A DNA stretch of 12,196 nt, taken from an uncultured Catenibacillus sp. (GTDB lineage: Bacteria > Bacillota > Clostridia > Lachnospirales > Lachnospiraceae). The position numbers and the translations under genes are program-made. Below, in pieces: positions 5,276 to 11,719 of the stretch (its first letter is position 1; every line of letters starts with the position of its first letter). Under the pieces are notes generated by a model. That model had not been told where the DNA came from. It was given only the letters and a program-made list of their open reading frames with translations, and did not search any database. Location: contig CAKRHR010000067.1 in NCBI GenBank assembly GCA_934339005.1, positions 1 through 12,196 of the forward strand, given 5' to 3'.

Positions 5276-6649
5276 ATGAGTAAACAAAGAAGTAACAGAA
5301 GTTCGTTTTCCGGTAAACTCGGATATGTGTTATCTGCGGCAGGCGCATCTGTCGGACTTGGAAATATCTGGCGTTTTCCGTATCTGGCGGCAAAATATGG
5401 CGGTGGTATATTTTTGTTGATTTATATTATTCTGGCATTGACGTTTGGATATACAATGATTGTTGCCGAATCAGCCATCGGTCGTATGACACGCAAAAGC
5501 CCAGTGGGGGCGTATCAATCATTTGGAAAGAAAAAGTGGCTGAACTTTGGTGGCTGGATCAATGCGATTATTCCGATTTTGATTGTGCCATATTATTCTG
5601 TCATTGGCGGATGGGTTATCAAATACCTTATTGAATATATCAGGGGGAATGCGGTATCATTGGCAGAGGATGGCTATTTTTCAGATTTTATTTCCAATGG
5701 TGTATCGACAGAAACATGCTTTATTATTTTTGCCCTGATTACATTAGCAATTATCTTTGCTGGTGTGCGTAATGGCATTGAGCGAGTATCCAAATTTATG
5801 ATGCCGATATTAATTGTGCTTTCACTTATTATTACAGTATATTCAGTGACACGACCAGGAGCCATTGAAGGCGTGAAATATTTCCTTGTGCCTAATTTTA
5901 AAAACTTTTCATGGATGACTGTTGTGGCGGCCATGGGACAGATGTTTTATTCTCTGTCAATTGCAATGGGTATTTTGATTACATTTGGATCCTATATGAG
6001 AAAGGATACTTCCATTGAAGATTCCACAAGAAATGTTGAAATTTTTGATACTGGCATTGCGATTATGGCAGGTTTAATGATTATTCCTGCAGTATTTGCA
6101 TTTTCAGGTGGAAATCCGGATACATTGCAGGCTGGACCATCTTTGATGTTTATTACGTTACCAAAGGTTTTTGCGAATATGGGATTTGGTACAGCAGTAG
6201 GTATTGTCTTTTTCCTGCTTGTATTATTTGCAGCGCTGACAAGCTCAATCGCGTTGACGGAAAGTGCTGTATCGACCTTTGAAGATGAGCTTGGCTGGAA
6301 TCGTAAGAAATCTACGGTACTCGTTGGTGTGATTATGGTTGTTCTTGGCAGCTTGTCTTCACTTGGCTATGGACCACTGGATTTTGTAAAGCTGATTGGC
6401 ATGCAGTTTTTAGATTTCTTTGATTTCCTGACAAATTCTGTGATGATGCCGATTGCAGCGTTGATGACTTGTCTTTTGGTATCCAGAGTGATTGGTGTGA
6501 AAAAAATCGAAGAAGAAATTATTCATGGAGAAGCAAAATTCAGACGTAAGAAGATTTTTGTTGTGATGATAAAATATCTTTGCCCGATATTTGCATTGAT
6601 TATTCTGATGAGCTCAATTGCCAATGCCTTTGGATGGATTTCGATGTAA
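5276..6649 (+). CDS. Sodium-dependent transporter, neurotransmitter:sodium symporter (NSS/SNF) family
   Basis: This integral membrane protein couples sodium entry to uptake of an amino acid or related amine, with the LeuT fold. The 457-residue length fits bacterial members with 11 or 12 membrane helices. The family signature is clear in helix 1: GLGNIWRFPY at 27-36, with Asn30 (sodium site) and Arg33 (extracellular gate), followed by YGGG and Glu65 in ESAIGR at the end of helix 2. LeuT Asn21 is replaced by an alanine, as far as a by-eye alignment shows. The protein ends in a final helix (SSIANAFGWISM) without a long tail. The start follows AAGAGGG at 5267-5273, which is close (2 nt), but no other in-frame start is near. 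The substrate cannot be told; tryptophan, tyrosine or branched-chain amino acids are known for bacterial homologues. A strong terminator follows. Confidence 0.93.
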   Translation: MSKQRSNRSSFSGKLGYVLSAAGASVGLGNIWRFPYLAAKYGGGIFLLIYIILALTFGYTMIVAESAIGRMTRKSPVGAYQSFGKKKWLNFGGWINAIIPILIVPYYSVIGGWVIKYLIEYIRGNAVSLAEDGYFSDFISNGVSTETCFIIFALITLAIIFAGVRNGIERVSKFMMPILIVLSLIITVYSVTRPGAIEGVKYFLVPNFKNFSWMTVVAAMGQMFYSLSIAMGILITFGSYMRKDTSIEDSTRNVEIFDTGIAIMAGLMIIPAVFAFSGGNPDTLQAGPSLMFITLPKVFANMGFGTAVGIVFFLLVLFAALTSSIALTESAVSTFEDELGWNRKKSTVLVGVIMVVLGSLSSLGYGPLDFVKLIGMQFLDFFDFLTNSVMMPIAALMTCLLVSRVIGVKKIEEEIIHGEAKFRRKKIFVVMIKYLCPIFALIILMSSIANAFGWISM

Positions 6650-6673
6650 GATATGTGACTGTATTATGTTTGT

Positions 6674-6716
6674 CATCCCGGATGTTGAGTTATTACAATA
6701 TCCGGGATGTTTTTTT
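6674..6716 (+). terminator. Terminator after the NSS symporter gene
   Basis: CATCCCGGATGTTG (6674-6687) pairs with CAATATCCGGGATG (6696-6709) over 14 positions with one G-T wobble and an 8-nt loop. Seven T follow at 6710-6716. The convergent nitroreductase gene ends 31 bp further on. Confidence 0.93.
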
Positions 6717-6747
6717 GCAGTATGATACGAATTTTAAAACAATGCTT

Positions 6748-7341
6748 TTAGCGATATTCTAAAGTATCTTCCATTGCTTTTCGGGGGCGTTGTGGTGGTT
6801 GTTCAGCAGGGTATCCGAGAGTGACAGCACCGATGAGCTGACCATCTTCTTTGATAAAATCTACAAGGTCATTGTAAGCAAAACAGGTGTTGGCAATCCA
6901 CAATGTACCAAGTTTTAAATCAGTTGCGCATAAAAGCATGTTTTCAATGGCTGCTCCAATAGAAAGCGAGTCGCAAATTTCAGAAACTCTGGCATCTGTG
7001 GCAATTGGTTCATAAGGAGAGTGACCATTTGTATTCATCACTATAATCACAACCGGTGCCTGACGCATAATCTTTAATGTATTCATAGCATCCGGTAAAC
7101 CAAAGGCAGATAGGGGCAGAAGCGCATGAGTTTTCTGCTCTTTTTTTAAGCCTGATTCCATAGTATTCAGAAGTTTTTCTTTTTCAGGACTTTCGTTTGT
7201 GTAAACAATAAACTTCCATGGCTGACGGTTCTTGGCGGATGGTGCCAGCCTTGCAGCATTAATGACAGTTTCAATCTGCGCATGACTGACAGGCTGAGAC
7301 GTATATTTTCGAATACTTCTTCGTGTTTCAATGTTATTCAT
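6748..7341 (-). CDS. Nitroreductase-family FMN oxidoreductase
   Basis: The 197-residue protein belongs to the FMN-dependent nitroreductase fold, cytoplasmic dimers that use NAD(P)H to reduce nitro compounds, quinones or other electrophiles. FMN-phosphate contacts are seen in RRSIRKY (7-13). The APSAKNRQPW segment (33-42) is the typical second flavin-binding motif. SIGAAIENMLLCATDLKLGT (127-146) matches the conserved dimer/flavin helix, and the protein closes with GYPAEQPPQRPRK (177-189). The ATG at 7341 follows GAGGTG (7346-7351) at 4 nt; the ATG at 7353 lacks any ribosome binding site and is rejected. Its upstream region falls directly on the end of the inverted-repeat element, whose TTGACA may supply its -35. 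The physiological substrate is unknown. Confidence 0.92.
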   Translation of the reverse strand: MNNIETRRSIRKYTSQPVSHAQIETVINAARLAPSAKNRQPWKFIVYTNESPEKEKLLNTMESGLKKEQKTHALLPLSAFGLPDAMNTLKIMRQAPVVIIVMNTNGHSPYEPIATDARVSEICDSLSIGAAIENMLLCATDLKLGTLWIANTCFAYNDLVDFIKEDGQLIGAVTLGYPAEQPPQRPRKAMEDTLEYR

Positions 7342-7508
7342 AATGCACCTCATTTTTATATTATGATATGAGTGTCAAAAGTAAATTTTGCCACTCATTG
7401 ATGTATACGAATTGCTACATTGCTACGCAATTCACGCAATTCTCGACCACCTCAAACTCCCATAAAATGTCGTGTACACGCCATTTTATTACGTTTTCGG
7501 TGTTCGGC

Positions 7509-7569
7509 GTGTCAATAAGTCTAAAGTGCTCATTTGTGCAAGCACAATCGCAATTTAGACTTTTGACAC
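7509..7569. repeat. Long hairpin in the right arm of the MITE-like element
   Basis: GTGTCAA-t-AAGTCTAAA (7509-7525) is the reverse complement of TTTAGACTT-TTGACAC (7554-7569), except for one bulged T at 7516. The loop contains a smaller TTGTGC-AA-GCACAA hairpin (7534-7547). The GTGTCAA motif thus occurs three times in the element: at the left end, here, and inverted at the right end. Confidence 0.75.
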
Positions 7570-7590
7570 TTACATCATATTATATATAAT
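7563..7590 (+). promoter_or_regulatory. Outward promoter at the right end of the element
   Basis: TTGACA (7563-7568), which lies in the terminal repeat, and TATAAT (7585-7590) are separated by 16 bp. Both hexamers are perfect. Transcription would run rightward towards the decayed aldo/keto reductase gene. At the left end a mirror-image TTGACA (minus strand, 7378-7373) faces the nitroreductase gene but lacks a well-spaced -10 box. Confidence 0.6.
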
Positions 7591-7755
7591 AACATATTTA
7601 ATTTACTCCATATATTCAGGTATGAAATGACTGTAATATTTTGTTTTGCCAGACAGAACTTCATCGTAAAAATTCATCTTCCAGTCGATATAATCATAGC
7701 ATAAAATAAAGACAGGAGCAAAGTGGATTTCAAACTTTGAAGTACACACAAAAAC
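7591..7755. other. Gene-free stretch between the element and the aldo/keto reductase remnant
   Basis: No intact gene is seen. On the minus strand the last codons of an open frame ending at 7603 (reading NFYDEVLSGKTKYYSHFIPE near the end) have a protein-like character for about 28 residues before the frame runs into antisense of the neighbouring gene. This could be the tail of a lost divergent gene or chance. Confidence 0.3.
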
Positions 7756-7769
7756 AGGAGGATGTAATA

Positions 7770-7912
7770 ATGGAATATGTAACTTTAAGTAACGATGTAA
7801 AAATGACACAGCTTGGTTATGGTGCGTATCAGGTGACAAAAGATGAATGCAGGATCCAGTGATGGTGGAAAGGTTTGTAAAAATGATTGAAGAACGCAAA
7901 AAGAATCTTTGA
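7770..7912 (+). pseudogene. Aldo/keto reductase remnant with the middle deleted
   Basis: A strong ribosome binding site (AGGAGG, 7756-7761) and ATG at 7770 begin a protein reading MEYVTLSNDVKMTQLGYGAY, the typical first strand of a bacterial aldo/keto reductase. After 30 codons it stops at 7860-7862. From 7853, in another frame, the DNA reads DPVMVERFVKMIEERKKN and stops at 7910-7912, which fits the C-terminal end of the same family. A functional enzyme has about 270-290 residues and the catalytic Asp-Tyr-Lys-His would lie in the missing part. The gene has therefore lost its middle, by a deletion near 7845-7853 that also shifted the frame. It is certainly non-functional as an enzyme. Confidence 0.8.
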
Positions 7913-7998
7913 AAATCATTTTACAATTAAATGAATAACTCAAATGAAAAGGCAGGTTCATGTGGAAACTTTGCTATTAGGTGGCATATGGTTTGAGA

Positions 7999-8037
7999 TT
8001 GACAAATTCAATAAGGTACCATAAGATATATTATATC
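7999..8037 (+). promoter_or_regulatory. Promoter and palindrome upstream of the MATE gene
   Basis: TTGACA (7999-8004) and TAAGAT (8022-8027) are 17 bp apart. GATATATTATATC at 8025-8037, a palindrome around one central base, overlaps the end of the -10 box and the expected start point and could be an operator. AAGGAAG at 8051-8057 is the ribosome binding site. Confidence 0.6.
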
Positions 8038-8066
8038 GAATTTTCAAACTAAGGAAGAACTATGGT

Positions 8067-9419
8067 ATGTTAAATAAAAGAGATTTTCTAAAATATGCAT
8101 CAAAATTAGCATTTCCGATCATGATTCAAAATTTGATTGGAACATTGGTAAATATTGCCGATACTGTAATGCTTGGATATGTAAGCCAGACTGCTATGTC
8201 GGCTTCATCACTTGCCAACCAGTATACGTTTATTCTTTTCTGTTTATATTACGGTATGGCCACAGGTACATCAGTTTTGTGTGCCCAGTACTGGGGAAAA
8301 GGTGATAAAAAAACAATAGAAAGGATTCTTGGATTTGCGGAAAGAATCTCACTGATTATTTCTCTTATATTTTTTGTTGTTTCATTCACCATACCAACGA
8401 CGATTATGAAAATATTCACTAATAGTCCTGATACGATTGCTGCCGGCAGTGAGTATTTGAAGGTGATTTCGTTTTCCTTTATCTTTATGGGATTCTCTCA
8501 GATTTTTATGAGTGCGCTTCGAAGTATTGGAAAAATAATGTTACCTTCGATGACGTATATTATTTCACTTTGTGTTAACGTTCTTTGTAATGCCACTTTT
8601 ATCTTTGGACTGTTTGGCTTGCCAAAGCTTGGCGTTACCGGTGTTGCCCTTGGTACTGTTATTGCCAGAATCGTAGAAGTATTGATCTGTCTCATTTACT
8701 CATTAAACAGTTCTGATGTTAAATTCCGGATAAAATACTTCTTTGCAAAATCTGATATTTTGGTTTATGATTTTATAAAAATTGCCGCACCTGCTGTAAT
8801 AAATGATGTTGTCTGGAGTTTTGCCAATTCAGCATTCGCAGCGATTCTTGGTCATATTGGTGATGATATGGTTGCTGCAAATGCCGTTGCTGTTATGGTA
8901 GTAAATATTGGTGCTATCGCTTGTCGTGGTTTTGCTAATGCTACGACGATCATTATCAGCCAGGAGCTTGGTAAAGACCATATAAATACAGCCAGAGAAT
9001 ATGGGAAACGTATGCTTGGCATAACAATGATTGTTAGTTTGATCGGGTGTGCCATTATTTTGGCAATTCGCCCATTAATATTGGATTTCTATCGGGATAA
9101 ATTAACAGAGACTGCTATTTATTATCTTGGCATTTTTATATTTATGACAACCTGGCGTCTTGTAGGAGAAGGTATTAATACTTGTCTTATATGTGGTTGT
9201 TTCAGAGGTGGTGGTGATTCCAGATTTGGAATGATCATAGATTCTGTATTTATGTGGCTTGTTGCAGTTCCGCTTACCTTTCTTGCAGCATATGTGTTAA
9301 AATTGCCGCCAATCTGGGTATACTTTATAATGACTTTGGACGAATTTGAAAAAATGCCGGTAGTATTTATCCATTATTTCAGAAATAAATGGCTTACAAA
9401 CATTACCAGAGATTTGTGA
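8067..9419 (+). CDS. MATE-family multidrug/organic-cation efflux transporter
   Basis: This polytopic membrane protein has 450 residues and about 12 hydrophobic segments in two similar halves, as expected for MATE transporters (NorM/DinF type), which expel drugs or metabolites in exchange for sodium ions or protons. Recognisable family stretches include FPIMIQNLIGTLVNIADTVM in helix 1, the following MLGYVSQTAMSASSLANQ, GTSVLCAQYWGKGD after helix 2, and the second-half equivalents APAVINDVVWSFANSAFAAI and ANATTIIISQELGKD. The ATG at 8067 is preceded by AAGGAAG at 8051-8057; an earlier ATG at 8062 is out of frame and stops at once. It has its own promoter at 7999-8027. No terminator is visible in the 55-bp gap before the LacI gene, so read-through is possible. 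The substrate is unknown. Confidence 0.93.
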   Translation: MLNKRDFLKYASKLAFPIMIQNLIGTLVNIADTVMLGYVSQTAMSASSLANQYTFILFCLYYGMATGTSVLCAQYWGKGDKKTIERILGFAERISLIISLIFFVVSFTIPTTIMKIFTNSPDTIAAGSEYLKVISFSFIFMGFSQIFMSALRSIGKIMLPSMTYIISLCVNVLCNATFIFGLFGLPKLGVTGVALGTVIARIVEVLICLIYSLNSSDVKFRIKYFFAKSDILVYDFIKIAAPAVINDVVWSFANSAFAAILGHIGDDMVAANAVAVMVVNIGAIACRGFANATTIIISQELGKDHINTAREYGKRMLGITMIVSLIGCAIILAIRPLILDFYRDKLTETAIYYLGIFIFMTTWRLVGEGINTCLICGCFRGGGDSRFGMIIDSVFMWLVAVPLTFLAAYVLKLPPIWVYFIMTLDEFEKMPVVFIHYFRNKWLTNITRDL

Positions 9420-9474
9420 CGAAAATATAGATATGGAACAGTATCGCAAGCGGGTTGGAGGGAAGAAAAGTATT

Positions 9475-10506
9475 ATGGCAACAATCAAGGAAATTGCTGA
9501 ACTGGCAGGAGTCAGTACTACTACTGTATCAAATGTGATTCATGGTAAAACGAAAAAAGTGTCTCCAGCTACGATCAGGAAAGTGGAGCATCTGATAAAA
9601 GAAGTTGGATATGTTCAGAAGATGGGACTGCGTGTTCTTAACAAGGAAAATTCACAGTTGATCGCAGTGGTGATTAATTATCATAAGGATTTCAAGGATT
9701 CTATATTAGGAGATCCTTTTTACGGAAAAATTATAGGCTTTATCGAAGAGTATTTACAAAAATATGGATATTATATGATGCTTTATTCTACAAAAGATAT
9801 TGAAAAAATATTCCAGATGGTTATAGGGTGGAATGTAGATGGTGTGATTGCAATATCCTTCAGCAAACATAACTGTGAAAAAATATATCAGTTAGTAAAG
9901 AAAAACATTGTTTCAATTGATGCATATGGTGATGTGGATGCAGGTGAAGAAGGTCATGTAATTAACGTTGGCCTGGATGATGAAAGTGGCGGATACCAGA
10001 TGACAAAATATTTGCTGGAATTTGGATATGAACACATTAAAGTTTGTGCCGGAAGAGACAGTGGTGTTGATCATCTGCGTTATGTTGGGGCACAAAGAGC
10101 AATGAAAGATTACTCAAGAGAAAATCAAAAAATACAATTTATTGCGCTTGGTATGAACAAAGAGAAACGCAGAGAAAATTATGAGTGGTTATTGCAAAGA
10201 AGACAGCCTAAAACAGTATTGTTTTTTTTATCAGATATGTATGCATTAGAGGCAATCAACTATTTTGCAGACAAGAAGATTCAGATACCTGAGGAAATGG
10301 GAATCGTTGGATATGATGATATCATATACTCTGAATTTTCAAACCCGCGGTTAACAACAGTGAAACAGGATGTGAAAGAAAAGGCAAAGAGAGCAGTAGA
10401 AATCTTGCTGCAGCAAATTGATGGACAAGTGGTTGAAGAAAAAGAAATCAAGCTTCCAGTCAGATTGATAAAAAGAAAATCAGCGAGAGAGCAAGGAAGG
10501 GAATAG
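9475..10506 (+). CDS. LacI-family transcriptional regulator, probable repressor of the downstream PTS
   Basis: The 343-residue protein starts MATIKEIAELAGVSTTTVSN, the standard LacI helix-turn-helix, and continues to GKTKKVSPATIRKVEHLIKE. The usual hinge motif NxxARxL is replaced by KMGLRVLNK, a variation worth noting. Residues 50-335 form a periplasmic-binding-protein-like effector domain, with GDPFYGKIIGFIEEYLQKYG, GLDDESGGYQMTKYLLEFGY and the typical GIVGYDDIIYSEFSNPRLTT near the end. The ATG at 9475 fits the family start and has GGAGGG at 9457-9462 (12 nt, rather far). An ATG at 9433 would add 14 residues but has no ribosome binding site. It stands just upstream of two matching palindromes and a PTS operon, which it probably represses until a sugar or sugar phosphate binds. 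Confidence 0.92.
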   Translation: MATIKEIAELAGVSTTTVSNVIHGKTKKVSPATIRKVEHLIKEVGYVQKMGLRVLNKENSQLIAVVINYHKDFKDSILGDPFYGKIIGFIEEYLQKYGYYMMLYSTKDIEKIFQMVIGWNVDGVIAISFSKHNCEKIYQLVKKNIVSIDAYGDVDAGEEGHVINVGLDDESGGYQMTKYLLEFGYEHIKVCAGRDSGVDHLRYVGAQRAMKDYSRENQKIQFIALGMNKEKRRENYEWLLQRRQPKTVLFFLSDMYALEAINYFADKKIQIPEEMGIVGYDDIIYSEFSNPRLTTVKQDVKEKAKRAVEILLQQIDGQVVEEKEIKLPVRLIKRKSAREQGRE

Positions 10507-10511
10507 AAAAG

Positions 10512-10557
10512 ACAGGTTATTAGAGATGAAATTTCATTTTTAATAGCCTGTTTTTTT
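10512..10557 (+). terminator. Terminator after the LacI-family gene
   Basis: ACAGGTTATTA (10512-10522) pairs with TAATAGCCTGT (10541-10551) with one wobble. Inside, ATGAAATTTCAT extends the helix, and seven T follow from 10551. It separates the regulator gene from the PTS promoter. Confidence 0.9.
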
Positions 10558-10602
10558 ATCAATTACAATAAAAATAGTAAAAGTGCATAAAAAACATATC
10601 AT

Positions 10603-10652
10603 TTCTATTGGCAAAAAGCATGGTTATCTACATAACCTATTTACCAATAGAA
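10603..10652. repeat. 9-bp inverted repeat enclosing operator 1
   Basis: TTCTATTGG (10603-10611) and CCAATAGAA (10644-10652) are perfect inverted repeats, almost centred on the first operator palindrome. They could be a second regulator's site or increase DNA looping. The right arm overlaps the -35 box. Confidence 0.65.
10622..10637. promoter_or_regulatory. LacI-type operator 1
   Basis: GGTTATCTACATAACC is a 16-bp palindrome apart from its centre and shares GTTATnTACATAAC with operator 2. It lies immediately upstream of the PTS promoter -35 box. Binding by the adjacent LacI-family protein is inferred from proximity and pairing. Confidence 0.7.
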
Positions 10653-10668
10653 GATTAAATGTTATAGT
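10640..10668 (+). promoter_or_regulatory. PTS operon promoter
   Basis: TTTACC (10640-10645) and TATAGT (10663-10668) are separated by 17 bp. The expected start point, near 10675, lies between the two operators. Confidence 0.55.
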
Positions 10669-10683
10669 GTAATCAGAAAGATA

Positions 10684-10697
10684 GTTATGTACATAAC
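10684..10697. promoter_or_regulatory. LacI-type operator 2
   Basis: GTTATGTACATAAC is a perfect 14-bp palindrome just downstream of the expected transcription start. Its centre is 61 bp from that of operator 1, close to six DNA turns, which would allow one repressor tetramer or two dimers to hold a loop across the promoter. Confidence 0.75.
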
Positions 10698-10729
10698 CTG
10701 TTAAAAAAAGAAAGAAGGAGTAGGGTTAG

Positions 10730-11695
10730 ATGAAACAGATCTTAATCGCAACACATGGGAAGATGGCATCGGGAATTCGATATACTGCAGAGTTGATCGT
10801 TGGAAAACTGGCAGAAATTGAGACAATTGATGCATATGTTACACCTGAAGATAATGTGGAGGAAAAGTTTAAGGAATATTTTCAAAAACACGAGAAAGAC
10901 AGAGTTATTGTTTTTACAGATTTGATGGGTGGCAGTGTAAATCAAAAGTTAATGGAATATAGCAAGAAGGAAAATGTTACATTGGTCACAGGAACAAATC
11001 TTCCTGTATTAATGCAGGTTATGCTGGCGGACGATGATGTAACAGATGATGAAATCCAGGAATACATCGAGGATGCAAGAAGTGAGTTGCAGATGGTTTG
11101 TCTGGAAGAGAAAAAAATAACTCCAGATAAAGAAAAAGAAGAAAAACACATTAAAAAAGAAAATGTGGAAGTACAGACAGTTGAAAATTCTGTAGCAAAG
11201 ATTGCAGCATTAAGAGTAGATGATCGATTGATTCATGGACAGGTTGCGATGACCTGGACAAAACAGCTGCGTGTAAAGGGAATTATTGTAGCAAATGATG
11301 ATGCAGCAAATGACAATACACAGAAAATGGCATTAAAAATGGCAGTGCCTGCAGGCATTAAGGTACTGATCAAACCTGTTGATGAAGCCATACGTGTATT
11401 AAATGATCCAAGGGCATCCAAAATGCGAATTCTTGTTCTGACTCGTACGGTAAGGGATGCATTGAAGATAAGAAAACAGATTGGAGAAATTGAATTTTTA
11501 AATATTGGAAATGTAGGCAGATTTGATGGAATCGATGCTTCCGAAAAGCAGCTGCTTTCCCCAACGATTATGCTGACTGACACAGAAGTACAGGCGCTTA
11601 GGGAACTGGTAGAAATTGACCCAAAGACATGTATACAGCAAGTTCCAAATGATGAACAGAAACTTGTAAAAGATATAATTGGAAAATTAAAATAA
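10730..11695 (+). CDS. Mannose-family PTS EIIAB fusion component
   Basis: This cytoplasmic phosphotransferase protein relays phosphate from HPr to the incoming sugar. The EIIA domain (about 1-125) carries the phosphorylated His9 in ATHGKMASG and TDLMGGS at 63-69. The EIIB domain (about 157-321) carries the phosphorylated His169 in RVDDRLIHGQV. They are joined by a lysine/glutamate-rich linker at about 126-156. EIIAB fusions of about 320 residues are typical of the mannose/fructose/sorbose family (ManX/ManL type). The start has GAAGGAG (10714-10720) 9 nt upstream. It is the first gene of the operon and is followed after 24 bp by EIIC. Mannose-family sequences do not reveal the sugar; mannose, glucose, sorbose, N-acetylgalactosamine or fructosyl-amines are all possible. 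Confidence 0.95.
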   Translation: MKQILIATHGKMASGIRYTAELIVGKLAEIETIDAYVTPEDNVEEKFKEYFQKHEKDRVIVFTDLMGGSVNQKLMEYSKKENVTLVTGTNLPVLMQVMLADDDVTDDEIQEYIEDARSELQMVCLEEKKITPDKEKEEKHIKKENVEVQTVENSVAKIAALRVDDRLIHGQVAMTWTKQLRVKGIIVANDDAANDNTQKMALKMAVPAGIKVLIKPVDEAIRVLNDPRASKMRILVLTRTVRDALKIRKQIGEIEFLNIGNVGRFDGIDASEKQLLSPTIMLTDTEVQALRELVEIDPKTCIQQVPNDEQKLVKDIIGKLK

Positions 11696-11719
11696 GGGTG
11701 ATGAGAAAGGAGAAAAAAC

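Larger units (their letters stand above)
7357..7590. mobile_element. MITE-like inverted-repeat element
   Basis: A perfect 12-bp terminal inverted repeat, AGTGTCAAAAGT (7371-7382) and ACTTTTGACACT (7559-7570), continues outward with further imperfect matches (11 of 14 positions by eye), giving ends of about 26 bp around a 234-bp unit. Inside are a 28-bp near-perfect palindrome (7462-7489, one mismatch, core CGTGTACACG), a GAATTGC/GCAATTC hairpin (7409-7433) and a large 3' hairpin (7509-7569, 16-bp stem with one bulged T). There is no convincing coding sequence: a 73-codon plus-strand frame at 7368-7589 lacks a ribosome binding site and is composed of the repeats. Size, structure and intergenic position suggest a non-autonomous transposable element. 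No target-site duplication can be defined because both flanks are TA-rich. Confidence 0.6.

Noticed and set aside
7368..7589. A 73-codon plus-strand frame within the inverted-repeat element.
   Set aside because: It is made of the repeat sequences, has no ribosome binding site and no protein-like pattern.
7944..8024. A 26-codon plus-strand frame (MKRQVHVETLLLGG...) before the MATE gene.
   Set aside because: It runs through the MATE promoter and has no good ribosome binding site, so it is probably chance or a decayed fragment.
2326..9419. CRISPR arrays, tRNA genes, rRNA genes, T-box or other known riboswitches.
   Set aside because: I saw no regular spaced repeats, no tRNA-like cloverleaf with a TTCGANTC arm and no recognisable riboswitch core in the intergenic regions.
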